From Casuarius casuarius (taxonomy: Eukaryota > Chordata > Aves > Casuariiformes > Casuariidae): a stretch of 64,000 nt of DNA. Under the pieces are notes generated by a model that ran no database searches, was not told where the DNA came from, and saw only the letters and a list, made by a program, of their open reading frames with translations. The stretch is taken from contig PTFA01000024.1 in NCBI GenBank assembly GCA_003342895.1, positions 6,384,580 through 6,448,579 on the forward strand. Reading direction: 5' to 3'. How positions within the stretch are numbered: position 1 is the stretch's first letter; each line of letters opens with the position of its first letter. Made by a program: the position numbers and the translations under genes. This document shows, piece after piece, positions 25,465 through 39,300 of this stretch.

Positions 25465-28400
25465 TGCCTGACCTGTGGTACTCTCATCCTATCTTGAGAT
25501 CAGCATGTATAGTTTCAAGACGCCTAATGTCATTGTCCAGAGTCAGAGGCTAGAGTGAAAGGAAACCAATAAATCACCTGGAGAGAAAACATGGGGCAAA
25601 CGGGAAAATACAAGATTGCCAGGATGAATGCCGGAATTCCCTGGATTGATGGGAAAGTGATATGCAGTTCTAAAAAATCAGTGGAAATGTCAAAGGACCA
25701 GACATTTCCATTCTTCTTTCTTGATTTAGGAGGACAAAGTAAAACACTCAGTTTTAGTGCAGGGACAACAAAAGGGAAAGCCCAAATTAAATCATTGTTT
25801 TTTGGAAGATTACTTATATTGTTCTTCAAATAACAGTGTCTCAGTCTGTAGGACATCTGCTTTCTTTCTCTGTCTCCTCAGACTGATTTCTGGGGTAATA
25901 GGAAGATATCACAAACACTCAATTCACTTGTTTGCAGCAAAGGGCCTTTAAAGAAAACAGCTTTTGGCTATCATTTTTTTCCCAACTTGGATTTGAATGT
26001 CTAGCTTTCTAATCCAGAAAGCAGATGTTTTCACAGTGCCTGGGAAATGATTTTTAGCATGTTTTATATGATCTAAACATAATCCAACCAATAGAAACTC
26101 CTACTGAGTGTTTAACCTTTTCTTTGAGATTCTTTTCTTTAGTAGATTTAGTGTTTAACACAGAACAGCTGGAGACTCTAACATTTTTGGCACAGGAAGA
26201 CAAAATGGAAAGTTTTTTCCAGTACAAAATTGTTTGCTCTCTTTGTCCTGACAGTGCCACCTGACTCCCTCTGGAAGGATTAGATTTCTCCACATTCATC
26301 ATATCCAAACAGCGCAGTGTCAAGAGACCAGCAATACCCTTAGTTTGCCCATCCATGACTGACATTCAGTACATTGTTGTTTGAATAGACCAAGAGGTTG
26401 ACGTAAAGGTAAATTCCAGGACAACATCTTAAGACACAAGCCCTTTTGTGTACTGACTTTTGCTCTCACTTCTAGACCCTCTGTAACCTCATTTGGCACG
26501 TAAAACGCTTTCAAGTACAAGCTTGTATAAAGTCACTTTTTTTAAAAAAAAATCCTACTCCATAACCTACATGCATTCAGCTCTTGGTAAAAAAAAAAGA
26601 TATTCCAGCAAAAATGCCAAACATAACAATAAATGTGTCAGGATCCAAAAGTGCGCTTTGCAATATTGGATCACATTACAGCTGATGTCAAAGCTAACAC
26701 ATTGCTAATCTAATAAAAGTGGGCTGTAATTTATCAGCGCATGTCTGCCTTGCCTGTCTGAATATTTTATTTAATCATTTTGAATTACAAAAAGAAAATA
26801 TATGAATTTTAACTGGTAGGCAATCTAAATTAACCAGTGATAAGCAAAATCCAAGAGTCTGGGAGTGTTAATAAGCTTCAACAAGCTTTCTGGCTTAGCT
26901 GCAGATTTCCTGGGTCTGTTAAAATAAAAAGAGTGCATGGAATTTTCTAATTTCCAAAACTTATAATACTCTGTTTCCATTTGGACTTTTTGTGTTCTCA
27001 TGTTATCCACTGAAAAGACTTTATTTTTGTTTCAGTGGATGCAAGTAGAAAATGATTACAGTGATACTACTTGTTCGTTATCTCTGGAAAGCACCCATAG
27101 GATTTCATGGGAATGTAGATAATTCAGAGTATGTCTCTCTAGGTGCTCAAAACCAGAAGGCAATAAGAGTTAATTATTTTGGAAAATAAAAGACAGCTTC
27201 CAGAATCATACCTACTATGTTCTTCTAAAAGAAGAAGCTTTACTTTCCAAGCAAAGTTACAAAATATTCCTGTCTTTTTCCTACAATCTACAAGCTTTAG
27301 TTCTCGTTAGGTGCATTATACTGTCCTCTTCTAAACTGTAGGTTAAACTGCAGCTCATTAAAAATATATGGTTTCAAGAGGATTTTGAAGTCCAGTTATT
27401 CTGAAAATTTCACAAGTGTCCTAACACTTCTAAAAATGTGTCTCTTTGATTCTTAAACCACGCTCATTTGCATCTAAGCCGAGGATCCCAGTGGACTATG
27501 CCAGGTCGGGAAATGGGGTGCAGCCTCACAAGTCACACATGCAGTTTTAAAAAAATAGAGTCAAAGGCACTCCTTGTAACTGCGCTAAGGACATACCTAC
27601 ATTTGGAAGCAGAGAAATTACTTGTGAAATCGTAACTTTTATTGCCCTGCTCATTTTAGTTGGCTCCTTCATTCAGGCTCTCTTCAAATTTTTATCCTCA
27701 TAAGGGGTCTCAATTGTTTTTCTGTAGCTATAAGGCGGGCAGTTTCTTCAAGGAAACAAACACATAAAACAACTTAGCAATGTTTCAAAAATATTTTAAA
27801 GTGAATTATAAGCATTCTTAGACATATTGGACTTGATCCTATATATGACAGTCTATATTTTTTTCCAAGGAAAGATCTCTTGCTTTGTACTTACTACAAT
27901 TTAGCAAAAAGATTAAATATTCCATTAATTTTTTTTCTCCTCTTCGGATCTACTTTTTACTTCAAATGTTTATTCTCCCTCTGGAGGCTCAGGATACCTT
28001 CTTTCAGCACAGGTGTAATTTGGAGTTCCCCTAATGCCCCATCTTTTGGAAGCATCCATGGCATGATTAGCTGCTTAGTCAGCCAACAGCTTCTTAATGA
28101 ATAAACCAGGCACAGTTGTTCGGTTCCATGGGCAGGAAGGTAGAAGGAACGTGTCACAGCACTTTGAAGTTTTCAAGTGTTTTTTCCTTACTAATGCAGT
28201 CGAGCAGCTGCAGTTTTCTTAGACATCATGCAAATGAAATCATTTATTTTTATTGTACATTCTGGGATAATACACCATGGAATAGATTTACCCCCTAAAG
28301 AACCAGCTGTGGGCTAAGGTACTTGCCATGATGAAAAGGAAAACAAATCCTGATGATGATTGCACTTGATTTGTTGAAATATTTCATCCCCAGCACTGTG

Positions 28401-31400
28401 CACCACAATCCAAGCAGAATAGCTCCACTGTTTCCTAAAGATTCACTGTGAATGTGATCACTCAGTAGCTGGAAAAAAGCCCAACCCAGATTTGCAGTTA
28501 ATATATTTTTTTAATTAAAAACTAAACCTAAAAACTGAATAGATTAATAAGTGCATGTGGTCAGCTTCTAATGGCCCGTATCACCTCCAGGCCAAGACCC
28601 ACTCCCCAGAAAAAGGCATTGCTCTATGTACTGTCAGTATAGAAGTGTATAACTTCAAGGAGCAATTCAAGCCAACCCACAGAGAAAGATACCTAACGTT
28701 TCCATGAAAATATACTATCAGTTGTAATGCATGCATGTATGGGACTTTACCAATGTGAAGCCCCTGCCAACTTTAGTGAAAGGCTGTGAGCTACACGGCT
28801 AACTCAGGCAGCCCATGCAGCTCACAGTGGTCATTTTAAGACACTAACTAATTTCAGCAGAGGTAACATCAAGCTGTATACAGATGTATTTTCTCCCTTC
28901 TGCAATCTAAGGGTATCATCGGTCACATCTTCAAAAAGGGGGCTGGCCTTTTGGGTCACCTTGCTTCTGAAAATGTCAGACCTTTGCTATAAGACAATAA
29001 ACAGCGGTTTGGTGGGATTGTACTGGGAATATCTCCTTTAGAGACAATTTTAGTACATCTTTTGCTGATCTAGCCTCCCTCTCTTTTCTTATTACAGCAA
29101 ACTAACAAGGGGCAGCTGTTAGATATTCCTGAAAGATGATTATTACAAGGCAGAGGTGATTTAATCTATATAAGCTTTTTGGTGCAGATTCATTGATGGA
29201 AATTAGCTGGACTAGCACACTTCAGCCTGGAAAAGACATGTCTGAGTGGGGATATGACGAAAATCTATTGATTTGTAAGTGCTATGGAAAAGGTAAACAG
29301 AGAATGACAATTCGTTATTTCCCACAGTACATGACATGTGAACATACCAGGTAGCAGGTATAAAACAAGTCCTTTGTATACTTCTTTATGCAGTGCATAA
29401 TTAAGATGTGGAGCTCTCTGAGTCACCTGCCAACCCTTGAAGAGATCATCACAGAGCTAATGCAATAGGTGGCACCAATTTCTGTGGCATCCAGAGAACC
29501 ATTCCCAGGAGTCTGGTTCAACATGAAGAGATTATGGTAAGCAGATATAACCTGGAGACACACTCACCCTGATTTACTAAATTGTCTTTAGCAGTGGTGA
29601 GGAGAAATCTTTGCATCCCACTGTCTGACTCCTGACACAATTTACAGCAACTTTTTTGACACTATCTAAAAGGACTAAGACTTCCAGGGAGTGAGACTTT
29701 GGTTATGAAATGCAAGTGTGGCAGTTCTGGTTGTGCTTCCCAAGCACACACTGATTTTCAGGCTGAAAACTGGGGGGGGCCCACAGGACAGGTGGCTGGC
29801 AGGTTTGGAGGAGGAGTAAGGACCCATGCAGAAGTTGTATAAAAACAAGGGAACTCACTTACCAGATAGGTAAGTCTAAGGGAAGACACTGCCTGCTTTA
29901 TGCTACAGGCTCGCACAGAAGCTGGACTGCAGAGAACACAGCTATTCACTAGTCAGCCTTCAGAGTGGTACCACTGTTAAAAGCCTTATAGCAATATTTG
30001 CGTATTTAGCTTTTTAAAGTGTTTTTCTAATTATTTCTATTTTTTCCACACGAGCACAGTGAGGCAGTGCTCAGATATTAGTCGTGACAAATCATAAAAG
30101 CTAATGAAAGAACAGAAGATGAAAGAGCACTGAACTGTACAGCAGTAATAATACAAAAATAAATTAAAATAAAGCAGCTGTTCAGTGGGCTAATTCAGGT
30201 TAATCAAACAGAAGGATTTCACATGAGAAAATATCCAGTGGCTGATTAGATGATAAATCTCAGGTTTCCCCAGTGGGGTGTCCTAAGGTTGGGTCACCTT
30301 TGCAAAACAGTCTATGATCTGCACTGAGGTACCTTGGCTATTCTCTGGCCTGCTAAAATATATTTCTGTTCCTTTCTTTCAGAAAGGAATTAGACACAGG
30401 AAAAGAGCAGAGAAAGCTGTAAAATATAATCAGAAGTTGGTGTGCATACCAAGACCCTTAGGACATTGTGATCAAAGTACAGCAATAGTTGCATATGCCA
30501 TTTCCCTGAGGCCCAGTGTCCATATAATAATCCCTACCATTTTTACCAGGCAATAACTCATTGCTAGCTGAACACTAAAACTTCAGTGATAATAGTCCGG
30601 ACTAGAGTTAATGTTGGACTGTTGAAGGTATGAATCTGCTTTCTGTAGCGACTCCTCCGCAACACAGACAGCAAGACTAATTCACTGCCACCGGCTTCCA
30701 TGACACGGCTGCTTTCACGCCCCGGGGAGGCAGGCATGAGTCCTCCTCAGGACAGTTCTGAAATTCCCCTAAATGCTATGCCGATGAGGATTAACCAGAT
30801 TTCCTCTCACGCACTCTTCAGTCTGTGCTGAAGGGGAGCACGCTGCCCAAAGTAGCTGTTTCCTGAAACATGATTAAGGAGAAAGCAGAGAGAAGGCAAA
30901 AGGAAAGGGCCTCTTCTTTGGGGAGAGGAAAAGGACATAGCGCTTCTAATTTGGGGATTACTGACCTCTAATACTAGGCACCCGCTCCTAACTAAGTATT
31001 GCTGAACTCAGAGTTCAGTATTTAAGCTTCCCCTCTGTCAAAAGAAAAAGCTGGAGCTCTCCAAAGAGAGATTCAAAAGACCCAAAGGCTGAGAAGACGG
31101 ATGTGAGCACTTCATGGGAAGTGCGGAGAGAAAATGGGTGCTTAAATGCACGCTCACTTCTGCAGCTTAGGTGTCCAGCTTCAGCTTGTGCATTACTCAC
31201 CTAGACGAACAGCTCAGACTCCTCATGTTGAGGGACAAGCTGATGGGGACTTCAAAAATAATTTGGCTGGCCGTAGTCTTCCCCTTTTCGTATAATGGTA
31301 CACTGCTAAAAGCAGTTGGCCAAGAAGGGAGGTGATGGGCTCTCAGCTCTCTGAAACCACATTAGATGAAAACCCCACAGCTCTGACCTACCACGAAAAT

Positions 31401-33240
31401 GTGCGTTACCAGGTGTTTCTGGAGAGGTCATTCCCACCTTTCCTGTCAAAGCTGTACGATCATGCAGAGAGGAATGCAAAAGTAATGAGGTCAGAGAGAC
31501 ATCCAACAAGAAGGTGCACGCTCCTGTTTCCCAGCTCCTGTGCAAACCCTTTAACTACCAGGCTATTACGCAAAAGGCCTAACCACAACCAGCAGAATAT
31601 TTCTGAGAAGGAATGACCAGAGATGCTTTCCTCTGGGCTAGGCTGTCAGCTGCCCCAAGTCATGCCCACACTGTCATATGCCACCTCAAGCTAAGGTCCC
31701 TCTGGCTACGTACGGGATGTAGGTGCCACTCTGGTTTGTAAGGGTCTTTAGAGCAGAGCAAGATGGCAGGTGCTACTGGCTAGGTTTAGGCATATTAGGA
31801 AAACACTTCCAGACCCGAAGGTAGGAGTGGAAGGAACTTAGGTGACTCTTACAGAGAGGAAGCACTGCAGTCTGGACTCCACAGATAACTTTTTGGGACG
31901 GAGCTGCCTAATTCTGCCTAGTGTTCAGCACAGGTGCTGAAATAGGTAGTATCCAGAGGGTTAGTCAAAGGCTTGTCAAGGTCAGGTCCTCCAAAATGTC
32001 AGACGGTGGTTACCCGTCCACATACAGAGAGAGAGGGCCCCTGCCACTGAAAGCAGTGAGGGTCTTTTCTTCCTTCCAGTGGTGAGTGGATCAGGTCCTG
32101 AAGGAAAAATAGTTGTAATTTGTCCAAACAACAACATTGTAAACATTCTTTTTGCCAAAAGTAACATTCAGCTATGAGTATAACAAGCTCGTAAATTAAA
32201 CTTGCCCTGGCAAATGCAAAATTGTGCATTAATTACAGCCTCCAGTTGATCTGACTTCCTACTGAATATGTCAAACACTAATTAAATACAAACAGCGGCC
32301 CCAATCTGGCAAACGCTTATGCAAGGACGACTCCCCTCATTTTGGTGGTGCAAAAAGTTGGTGAGAGTGGGAAGAGAGGTAGGGGACATGTGGACATCTA
32401 TGTAGAAGTTTTAACAGGATAAGGACCTTACATACTAATCAAAGGCTAAGGTAGTCTGTTTGAAATGGATTTATCTCACAGTCTTTCTTTCAGTTTTTAA
32501 GTAAAATGTGTTTCCCTTTCAGCTTCATTAATGAGATTTCACTTGAACGAATGCTTTTTAAGCATACCTTACTTCTGGCTCCCAGCCAGCCCTAAAAGCA
32601 GTTGCGGTTTCTTCACAGAAATACAGATCTTCACAAAAAGTAAAACTTTTCAGCTTGTAATTCCCCAGTGGTTGCCTCTCCAGCCAAATCACCCTTGGAA
32701 ACATATTTTAAACCATTTGAGCAGGGAAAAATATTTGGAACTGTGCCTGTTTTGCTAAGGCTCAGCATCAAATTACACAGACAGAGCTTCTGTTTTTTTA
32801 AAAAATATTTTATGTCTATACTATTTTAAAGTACATGGAAAGTAGTACTTTTTTAAATAAAATAAAGCTTACTGGCGCCAGTATTACATCAGTGACTGTA
32901 ACCATTGTGTGCGTTGTATCCCTGGTAAGGATTTCTCAGTCTTAACGCAACTGACTCAGGACACCAGGTTAGATGCAGTAGGAGATGTGAGCGCAATTAA
33001 GTCCTTCCCCGAGTTCTTTAGGAAAACAACAGCACTATTACTATTTGATTTATGATTCTCAGGTGATGTATGCCACATCCTTCATCTTTTAATGGAGAGT
33101 ATGACTGAAAACTGGGATCTAAGCCCAGTTTCATGTTAGAACATTTTTTTTTCATTAGCAAATAAGAGCCAGAAACTTGCAACACTTAAAGCGAATAATC
33201 ATGAGTTTGGTCTGCAGCATGGTGAACACAAAGGGGCCAA
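25465..33240. other. Intergenic, no gene recognised
   Basis: AT-rich sequence with only short random open frames. An octamer-like ATTTGCAT occurs near 27468, and moderately complex segments around 26740-27010 and 28980-29280 might be conserved. I see no coding exon, RNA gene or clear repeat in this stretch. Confidence 0.6.
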
Positions 33241-33245
33241 GTCCT

Positions 33246-33335
33246 TAGCTGGTATAAAATGGCACTGCTCCAGGACTCAAAGCGACTTTAGGGGAGCTCA
33301 GTCAATTTATGCTTGTCGAAGATCTGCCCCAAGAT
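33246..33335. repeat. Possible ancient palindromic repeat remnant
   Basis: The sequence AGCTGGTATAAAATGGCA, followed by a central GACT segment, GGGGAGCTCAGTCAATTTAT and GAAGATCTGCCCC, resembles an old quasi-palindromic amniote repeat whose consensus has a GCTGGTGTAAAT-type arm mirrored at the other end. The recognition is from memory of the family pattern and the copy is degraded, so this is tentative. Confidence 0.35.
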
Positions 33336-33339
33336 ATCT

Positions 33340-36300
33340 GCCTGTGTGTTTGTGGGCTAAGTGCAAGTGTGATACCCACGTGACATACCATACTGCAGGG
33401 CATGTGATAAAGAAATATCCAAGCAATTTATCACATAGCTGCAATTGCATCACCTGCCCATTAATCCATCTCCCCAGATCCAGTCTGGCATTCCAGGCTC
33501 TTGAGCTGCTTCAAACAGCACCATTAATATTTTAAAGTCAACCTGCCATGGAAGTATTTCCTCCCTCCCCTCCATCTATGAAGTGGAATTTCCTCAGAAA
33601 TTATACCTGCCTGAGGTACAGAATAGGCAACATTCAATCTGAAAAATATAAAATTTTCTCAGCTTTAAAGTCCAATATGTCCTGATCTTGCAGGCCTAAA
33701 AGTATTAGTGAGTAAAATAAGAACCTTAGCAGCTTCCGAGCAGATGCCAACTCACTGAAATGTGGAGTGCCTGAGATGCTGGACTTGAAAATGCTGACAT
33801 TTTCATACATGCTGTTACAAAATATAAAACATGCAAAAGCTATTTTTAATTATTTTTAAATATGCTTTACATGTATTAGTTTTAATTTTTCTCTTCTTTG
33901 TGGTACTCAAGGCACCTTGTTTAATGGGCCAAGAGACACAAGGAACAATCTTGTGAAAATGTTTTTCGAAGCTCCAAAACATTTTCAGAAGAGTTTTTAT
34001 ATAATGTACATGGCACGAATGGCAAATCCCAGACTTACGCTGATAAAACTGAGCTGCCACACACTCAACATGTCTCCCTACACATCCTTAAACACTCATG
34101 TCAAAAGTTTGTTCAGGCTGGAAAGGTAAGCTCTCAGATGGAAATAGAAGGTGCAAGGTGGATTTCCCAATCTTAATGACATTTGTCCAACAAGTTTTAT
34201 ATATAAGTTACCATGCAATCACACAACCTCCCTCCTAGCCCACCCGAGCTACACTTCATTAAAGCAGATAGCTATTCTCTATTTCATTTTGGTCTTCTCA
34301 TTTCTCATATGGGCCTCCAATTTATTTGGCACAACCTACTTATGCCCCGCACGGCATGCGCACGTATTCACTCCTCCTGGCTGCTGTAAGGATGCTCGCA
34401 GAGTGCCTTCGCTTGACTGCTGCCAGGTGTGGTGCTCTCTAGTCCCATCCTACAGCCTGGGAGTGGGAAGTAGCAAAAAAACGAAGGCCAAATTTGTTAA
34501 AAACAACTTGCTGGCGTTTGATTTTTTTGGCATACTTAGAATTTGACTGTGCAATGCAAGTGCCGAGAGCATCTGCAGCCAGCCTCACCTGCTGCTGCGT
34601 GCACTCAGCCCTTCTGTAAACCTGACTGCAGATGTGTCTCACTGGATGGGCAAAAAGCCCACGCAGCTAGTGGCTGCATGAGAAGAGATTGCCTCAAATG
34701 GTGGTCCGGTAGGGCACAGAAAGCCTGGAGGAGAAGTAGGGAAATAATCCAGATGCTGAAGAACCCCTTATGTGCCTTAACCAGGCAATTAGCTGTTTTC
34801 TGCAACTCCTTACCTAAACCTGCTAAGATCTGCAACTAAGAGAAGAACAGTGGGCTCATTCGTTGTACTGATTTGATGATTTCCTACAGCATATTCCCCC
34901 CTATACACAAAATGAAGCCAGGATTTTGTGGAAAATGTCTGTGTGGGTTTGTATAACTAAAGGCCAACAGAAAGCACACGTTGAAGGGTGCCAGATTAAG
35001 GTGAACGTGGTAACCCTAAGAATTTTCTTCTATTTTGAGTGCTTGGCTTTGCAACTTAATGTACTTTTAACCTATTTTTAAATGTAATTTCCAAATTAAA
35101 GTGACTGCAAAAAAATAAAATCCAGAAAATCTGTTGTGTAATAACATAAAGAGGCCATCAGCAGGGGCAGAACCTCTTGATCCACTCAACAGACCAACTA
35201 TCCCTAGACTTAGTGCAACAACTGTTAATTTTGGTAGATCATTATCCTTCATACAAACTACCCCTGAGAAAAAGGTAGAATGGAAAGTAGGAGAACCCCT
35301 TTCCAGAGGGTTTCCCAGCTGACATCACACAGATATTTTAGTTTCAACTCTAGAATCTGAATAGTGTGATCTAACAGTTTTTGCAAGCTCTGCCTCTACG
35401 TCTGTGCCTGCCTCTAATCTCTTTGCTTTCATCTGCTCACCCATCTCAGGGCTCCTACTTCTTTTTCTTCTCAGCTCCCCTTGCTCTTGTGCCTGCCTGG
35501 CTTCTCAGTAAAAAAATCTACCCAGCTTCTCTTCCACGACCCCTCTTTCCTTTCATCTGTGCTCACGCTGCTATCCTACCCTCTTTGTCCTGTGCTTTTC
35601 TCTACTTTCTTGAAATCTATGAGTCCCTCCACCTCTGGAGCTAATTGGGTTTCTTCCTTATCCTGTATTGCCTAGATCAAAGGTTTTTCAAAAGAGAATT
35701 TTCCTGCTCCCATGACTGTGTCCGGTGACACAGGACCCAAATAAAGCCCCAGTGGATCAATTTGAGTAAAAAAGTGTGCCCACCCCTGCTGTTCAGGGCT
35801 GGGCCACATTTAGTAGAGATAGACTCTGTGGAGAACTACTTTGCTTAACTCTGAAGTTTCTGCTGAATGATCTTTTTTGAAAAACATGGCTAAACATGTC
35901 AGTTTTTCCCCCCCCACACAAATAAGCAAAGGGAACAGGCTGGCATCAGGGCAATATGCCTTCTTTTTATTTCCCAACAAATTTAAAGGCTTGCTTCAAA
36001 TTATAGGGCTGAAGAGTGAACCGAAAATAAGATTAATTTTAACATGAATAGCTTACTATGTTTCTTCTAAACCCCCTCCAAATCCAATCTGAAGCAGATA
36101 CCCAAATGGAAAACTTTCAGCCTGCACAGTTATAACAATTTGGCAAACTTAGCAGCAACTGAAAGAAGGGGCCTTATAATGAGAAGCATACAGAAAGCAT
36201 AGGTGTAGTTAGCACATCTGCCTATGTAATGTGGAACAGGAGATAGATGTGAAGTAGAACACCAGATTCAGACTTGTACAAAGCGTCATCTGTATCTCTT

Positions 36301-39300
36301 TAAGCAGCGTTTATTATTATGGCCCATCATTTTTTTTCTTCATTTATTTCACATCCTGCACTAAAACTTTGTTACAGACTGTATGGAGACAAAACAGAAC
36401 AACACAACATTTTCTTGAAGAAATTTTTACCCACTTAAGTGTGGTCTGCTAACAGAAGAGGGAACAGGGGAGCCTGTAAAGGGGAAGGGGCAAGGGCTAT
36501 CAGTGAAGACACTGATGTGGCACAGCGAGTTCATTTATTTCCTAATGAGCGCATTCTACATAACAAAATACGAAGAAAAAGTGAGAGGGGCACAGGCTGT
36601 GTAAGTTGAAAGAGAGGATGAAGGCATGGTAGATCTTGGAGTGATTAGAGAAGAACAAAAAGGGAAGTGGGTAAGAAGATCTGAAGCCAGGGGCAGAGGA
36701 AGTGAAGACTGACAAGTTGGCCCGGATATAAGTACCAAACTAGAACACCATAACCGACCCTGCCCCTCCTGCTCCTTCCCTTCTCCCTCATCTCATCTCT
36801 GAGAAAGGGAACATAACGTTTTATTGCGTTCATTAATTTGTTTTCAGGAGTCACAATTATGCTGTGATTTTGTCTGCCAAGTCTGTACCTGGATTTGGAA
36901 TGCTACAGTCAAGCCCCGCTTTATGAGAATGTAGATCGGCAACACCCAAATATTTCAGCTAATATGCGTTTTCTGCAGTTTACATCACTTCTTTGTTCAG
37001 GACAGAGAGGGGAAGGTTCTACATTTCTTCACCATTTTTTTCCTCACTGCCAGGCTGAAGAACACACCGAGGAATTCTTTGTATAATTTCCTCCACATCC
37101 CATCTGCTTCAAGTCAGCAAGAACCTTCTTCCTTCAAGGTTAATTTATTGCATAGACTCTCTCTGATAAATCAAATATTTTTTTTTATTGCTTCTTTCCC
37201 AACCTAAATCCCATAAAGGCCGAGGAGGAAATAACACAGCATGTAGAAAACCTCTCCAGTGCTCTTCTTTTTGACCAAAATGCAAACGGCCTACTGCATA
37301 GCCCACCTTCTTGGCTTTCTCCCTGCCCTGTATTCTCTTGTTTTGTCTAATCTGGGATTGAAACATAGAAGTAGCAAAGCTTCCATCACCCTCCAGTGAT
37401 TTTCTCCCAGGTTAGAATGTCTTTCCTTTCCTAATTTCCTCCCACCGCTCCCAGCTCGACCTCTGGGTTCTATCCAAAATATTCTAGTCTTTCTACAAAC
37501 CTGCGCAGATGCGTACAAACCCCAGAAGTCAGTAGAGTTCCATCAATTTATGCTCCTTGGGGCCTGCACAAATTGCAGTATGCCAGAGGAGGATCGGATG
37601 TTTCCAGTATTTGCAGATGAGGTGCTCTTCCTCCCCTTACCTGGACATTACTGCTTTATCAAGCTAGACATTCTCCTTTTTGCTGGGGCCTTGGTGTGTG
37701 CACACGTGGTCCTTATGGGGCTTCTCTAGGTCACAATTAGCAGCTTAGGTCACCTTAATTGCTCCATGCTAGCTGGTAAGATATTACTGTCTCCACAGGC
37801 GCAATGGAGGCCAGCTCTTCTGCCTTCATACTCAGCCCTCAGCAATGAGATTGGGTGTTCAGCATCACTATGTCCTGCTATGGGCTCCCATGTTTTCCGG
37901 GGTCTTGCCTGGCCAGTTATTGTGGAGTATGCAGAAGACAGACAACAACCGATAGTCTGGGACAGGGGTCAAACTCACAAGTCCCCAACAGTTTCTGACA
38001 TCCCACAAGCCATTTCTTTTTAGCTGCCATCATGTTCAGCCAACACAGATAAAATGGTTCATCCCCTGATGACGGCATGGTGGCTGCCAGACAGCTTTGG
38101 TTGCACGAGCCAGCTCCTGCGCCAGCTACCAAGCAGCTGTGCACAGTTTACCCAGGCAAGTGCAGCTGCAGATCTCCTGTGGCCATGTAGGAACACGTAC
38201 CTCTTTCCACTTGCAAATCCAACATCCCACATACTGCCAGTCAGAAAAGAACCAGTCTGATGTTGGAAGACGGGCTGTGGAGGCTCTTGCCATGAAGTGT
38301 TTATCAATTCAGTTGCTATCCTATCTTCTACCTTATCTCAAAGGGCTTGTCAGTGCCTGGAAGGTTACTGAAGGCTACTGAAGGACCAGGTTACACTTGG
38401 TCTATCTAACATGGATGGTATTCTCCCATTGCACTCCTCAGCCTGGTTGATGACTGCCAGATCCCATTAATTAAATTCATGGCAGTAGTTCATTTCAAGG
38501 ATTTCCTGATTCTTCGGTTCTCCCCAGATGGCAAGCAGATGCAGTTCCTCTATGTATGGGGCAGGTGTAGAAAACATGGTGCAGCGATACAGTGCAGAGA
38601 TGTAAATGGACTGATCCTTACCAGGACCAGCACTTAACTAGGTACATAATATCTCATCACCATGTAAGAACGGTAGGTACTGGGTAGATCCTGGTAGAGA
38701 CGAAAAATGGAGGACTGCCAAAAGAGCACTCAGAGCAGATGCATAGATGTCTGCGCACTGTGACTCAGTAAACCAACAGCGCTTCTGAAAAGGGGTGCAG
38801 AACATGCATTATCTCACCAGCTAGTACATGCTAAAATTGCGTCATGTAAACAGAGGTCATTTCAAATGAACCCTCCATCCCCTCCCACCACCTTGTAGAC
38901 AAGCCTTTAGTGTATGTTTTTCCAAACAGTCCCTGGCAGTTCTATCTCCCAAGTCTTAGCACTTTTACAAAAGACAGAAAATTGTTTTGGAAAAGGACCA
39001 AACATTAACTGTTAAGACTCAAACAAAGGAGTATGAGTCAGGAGACTAATCTTTTTTTATATATCTGAAATGAGAAATGAAATTCAGTTTGGAAAACATT
39101 TTTATTAAAACCTGTAGCTGTCTGTGCTCTGAAACACCCTGGAGGTCTAAAGATGATATCAGTACATAAATATTCAGGGCTTCCTGAATATTATTTTTCT
39201 GAAAAGACTTTTTTTTTTCCTTACAATTTCTTTGACCTTTAGAAAACAGTCATTATTTGTAGCTTGATTTTTTCAAGATGTTCTCCGGTACATAAAGATG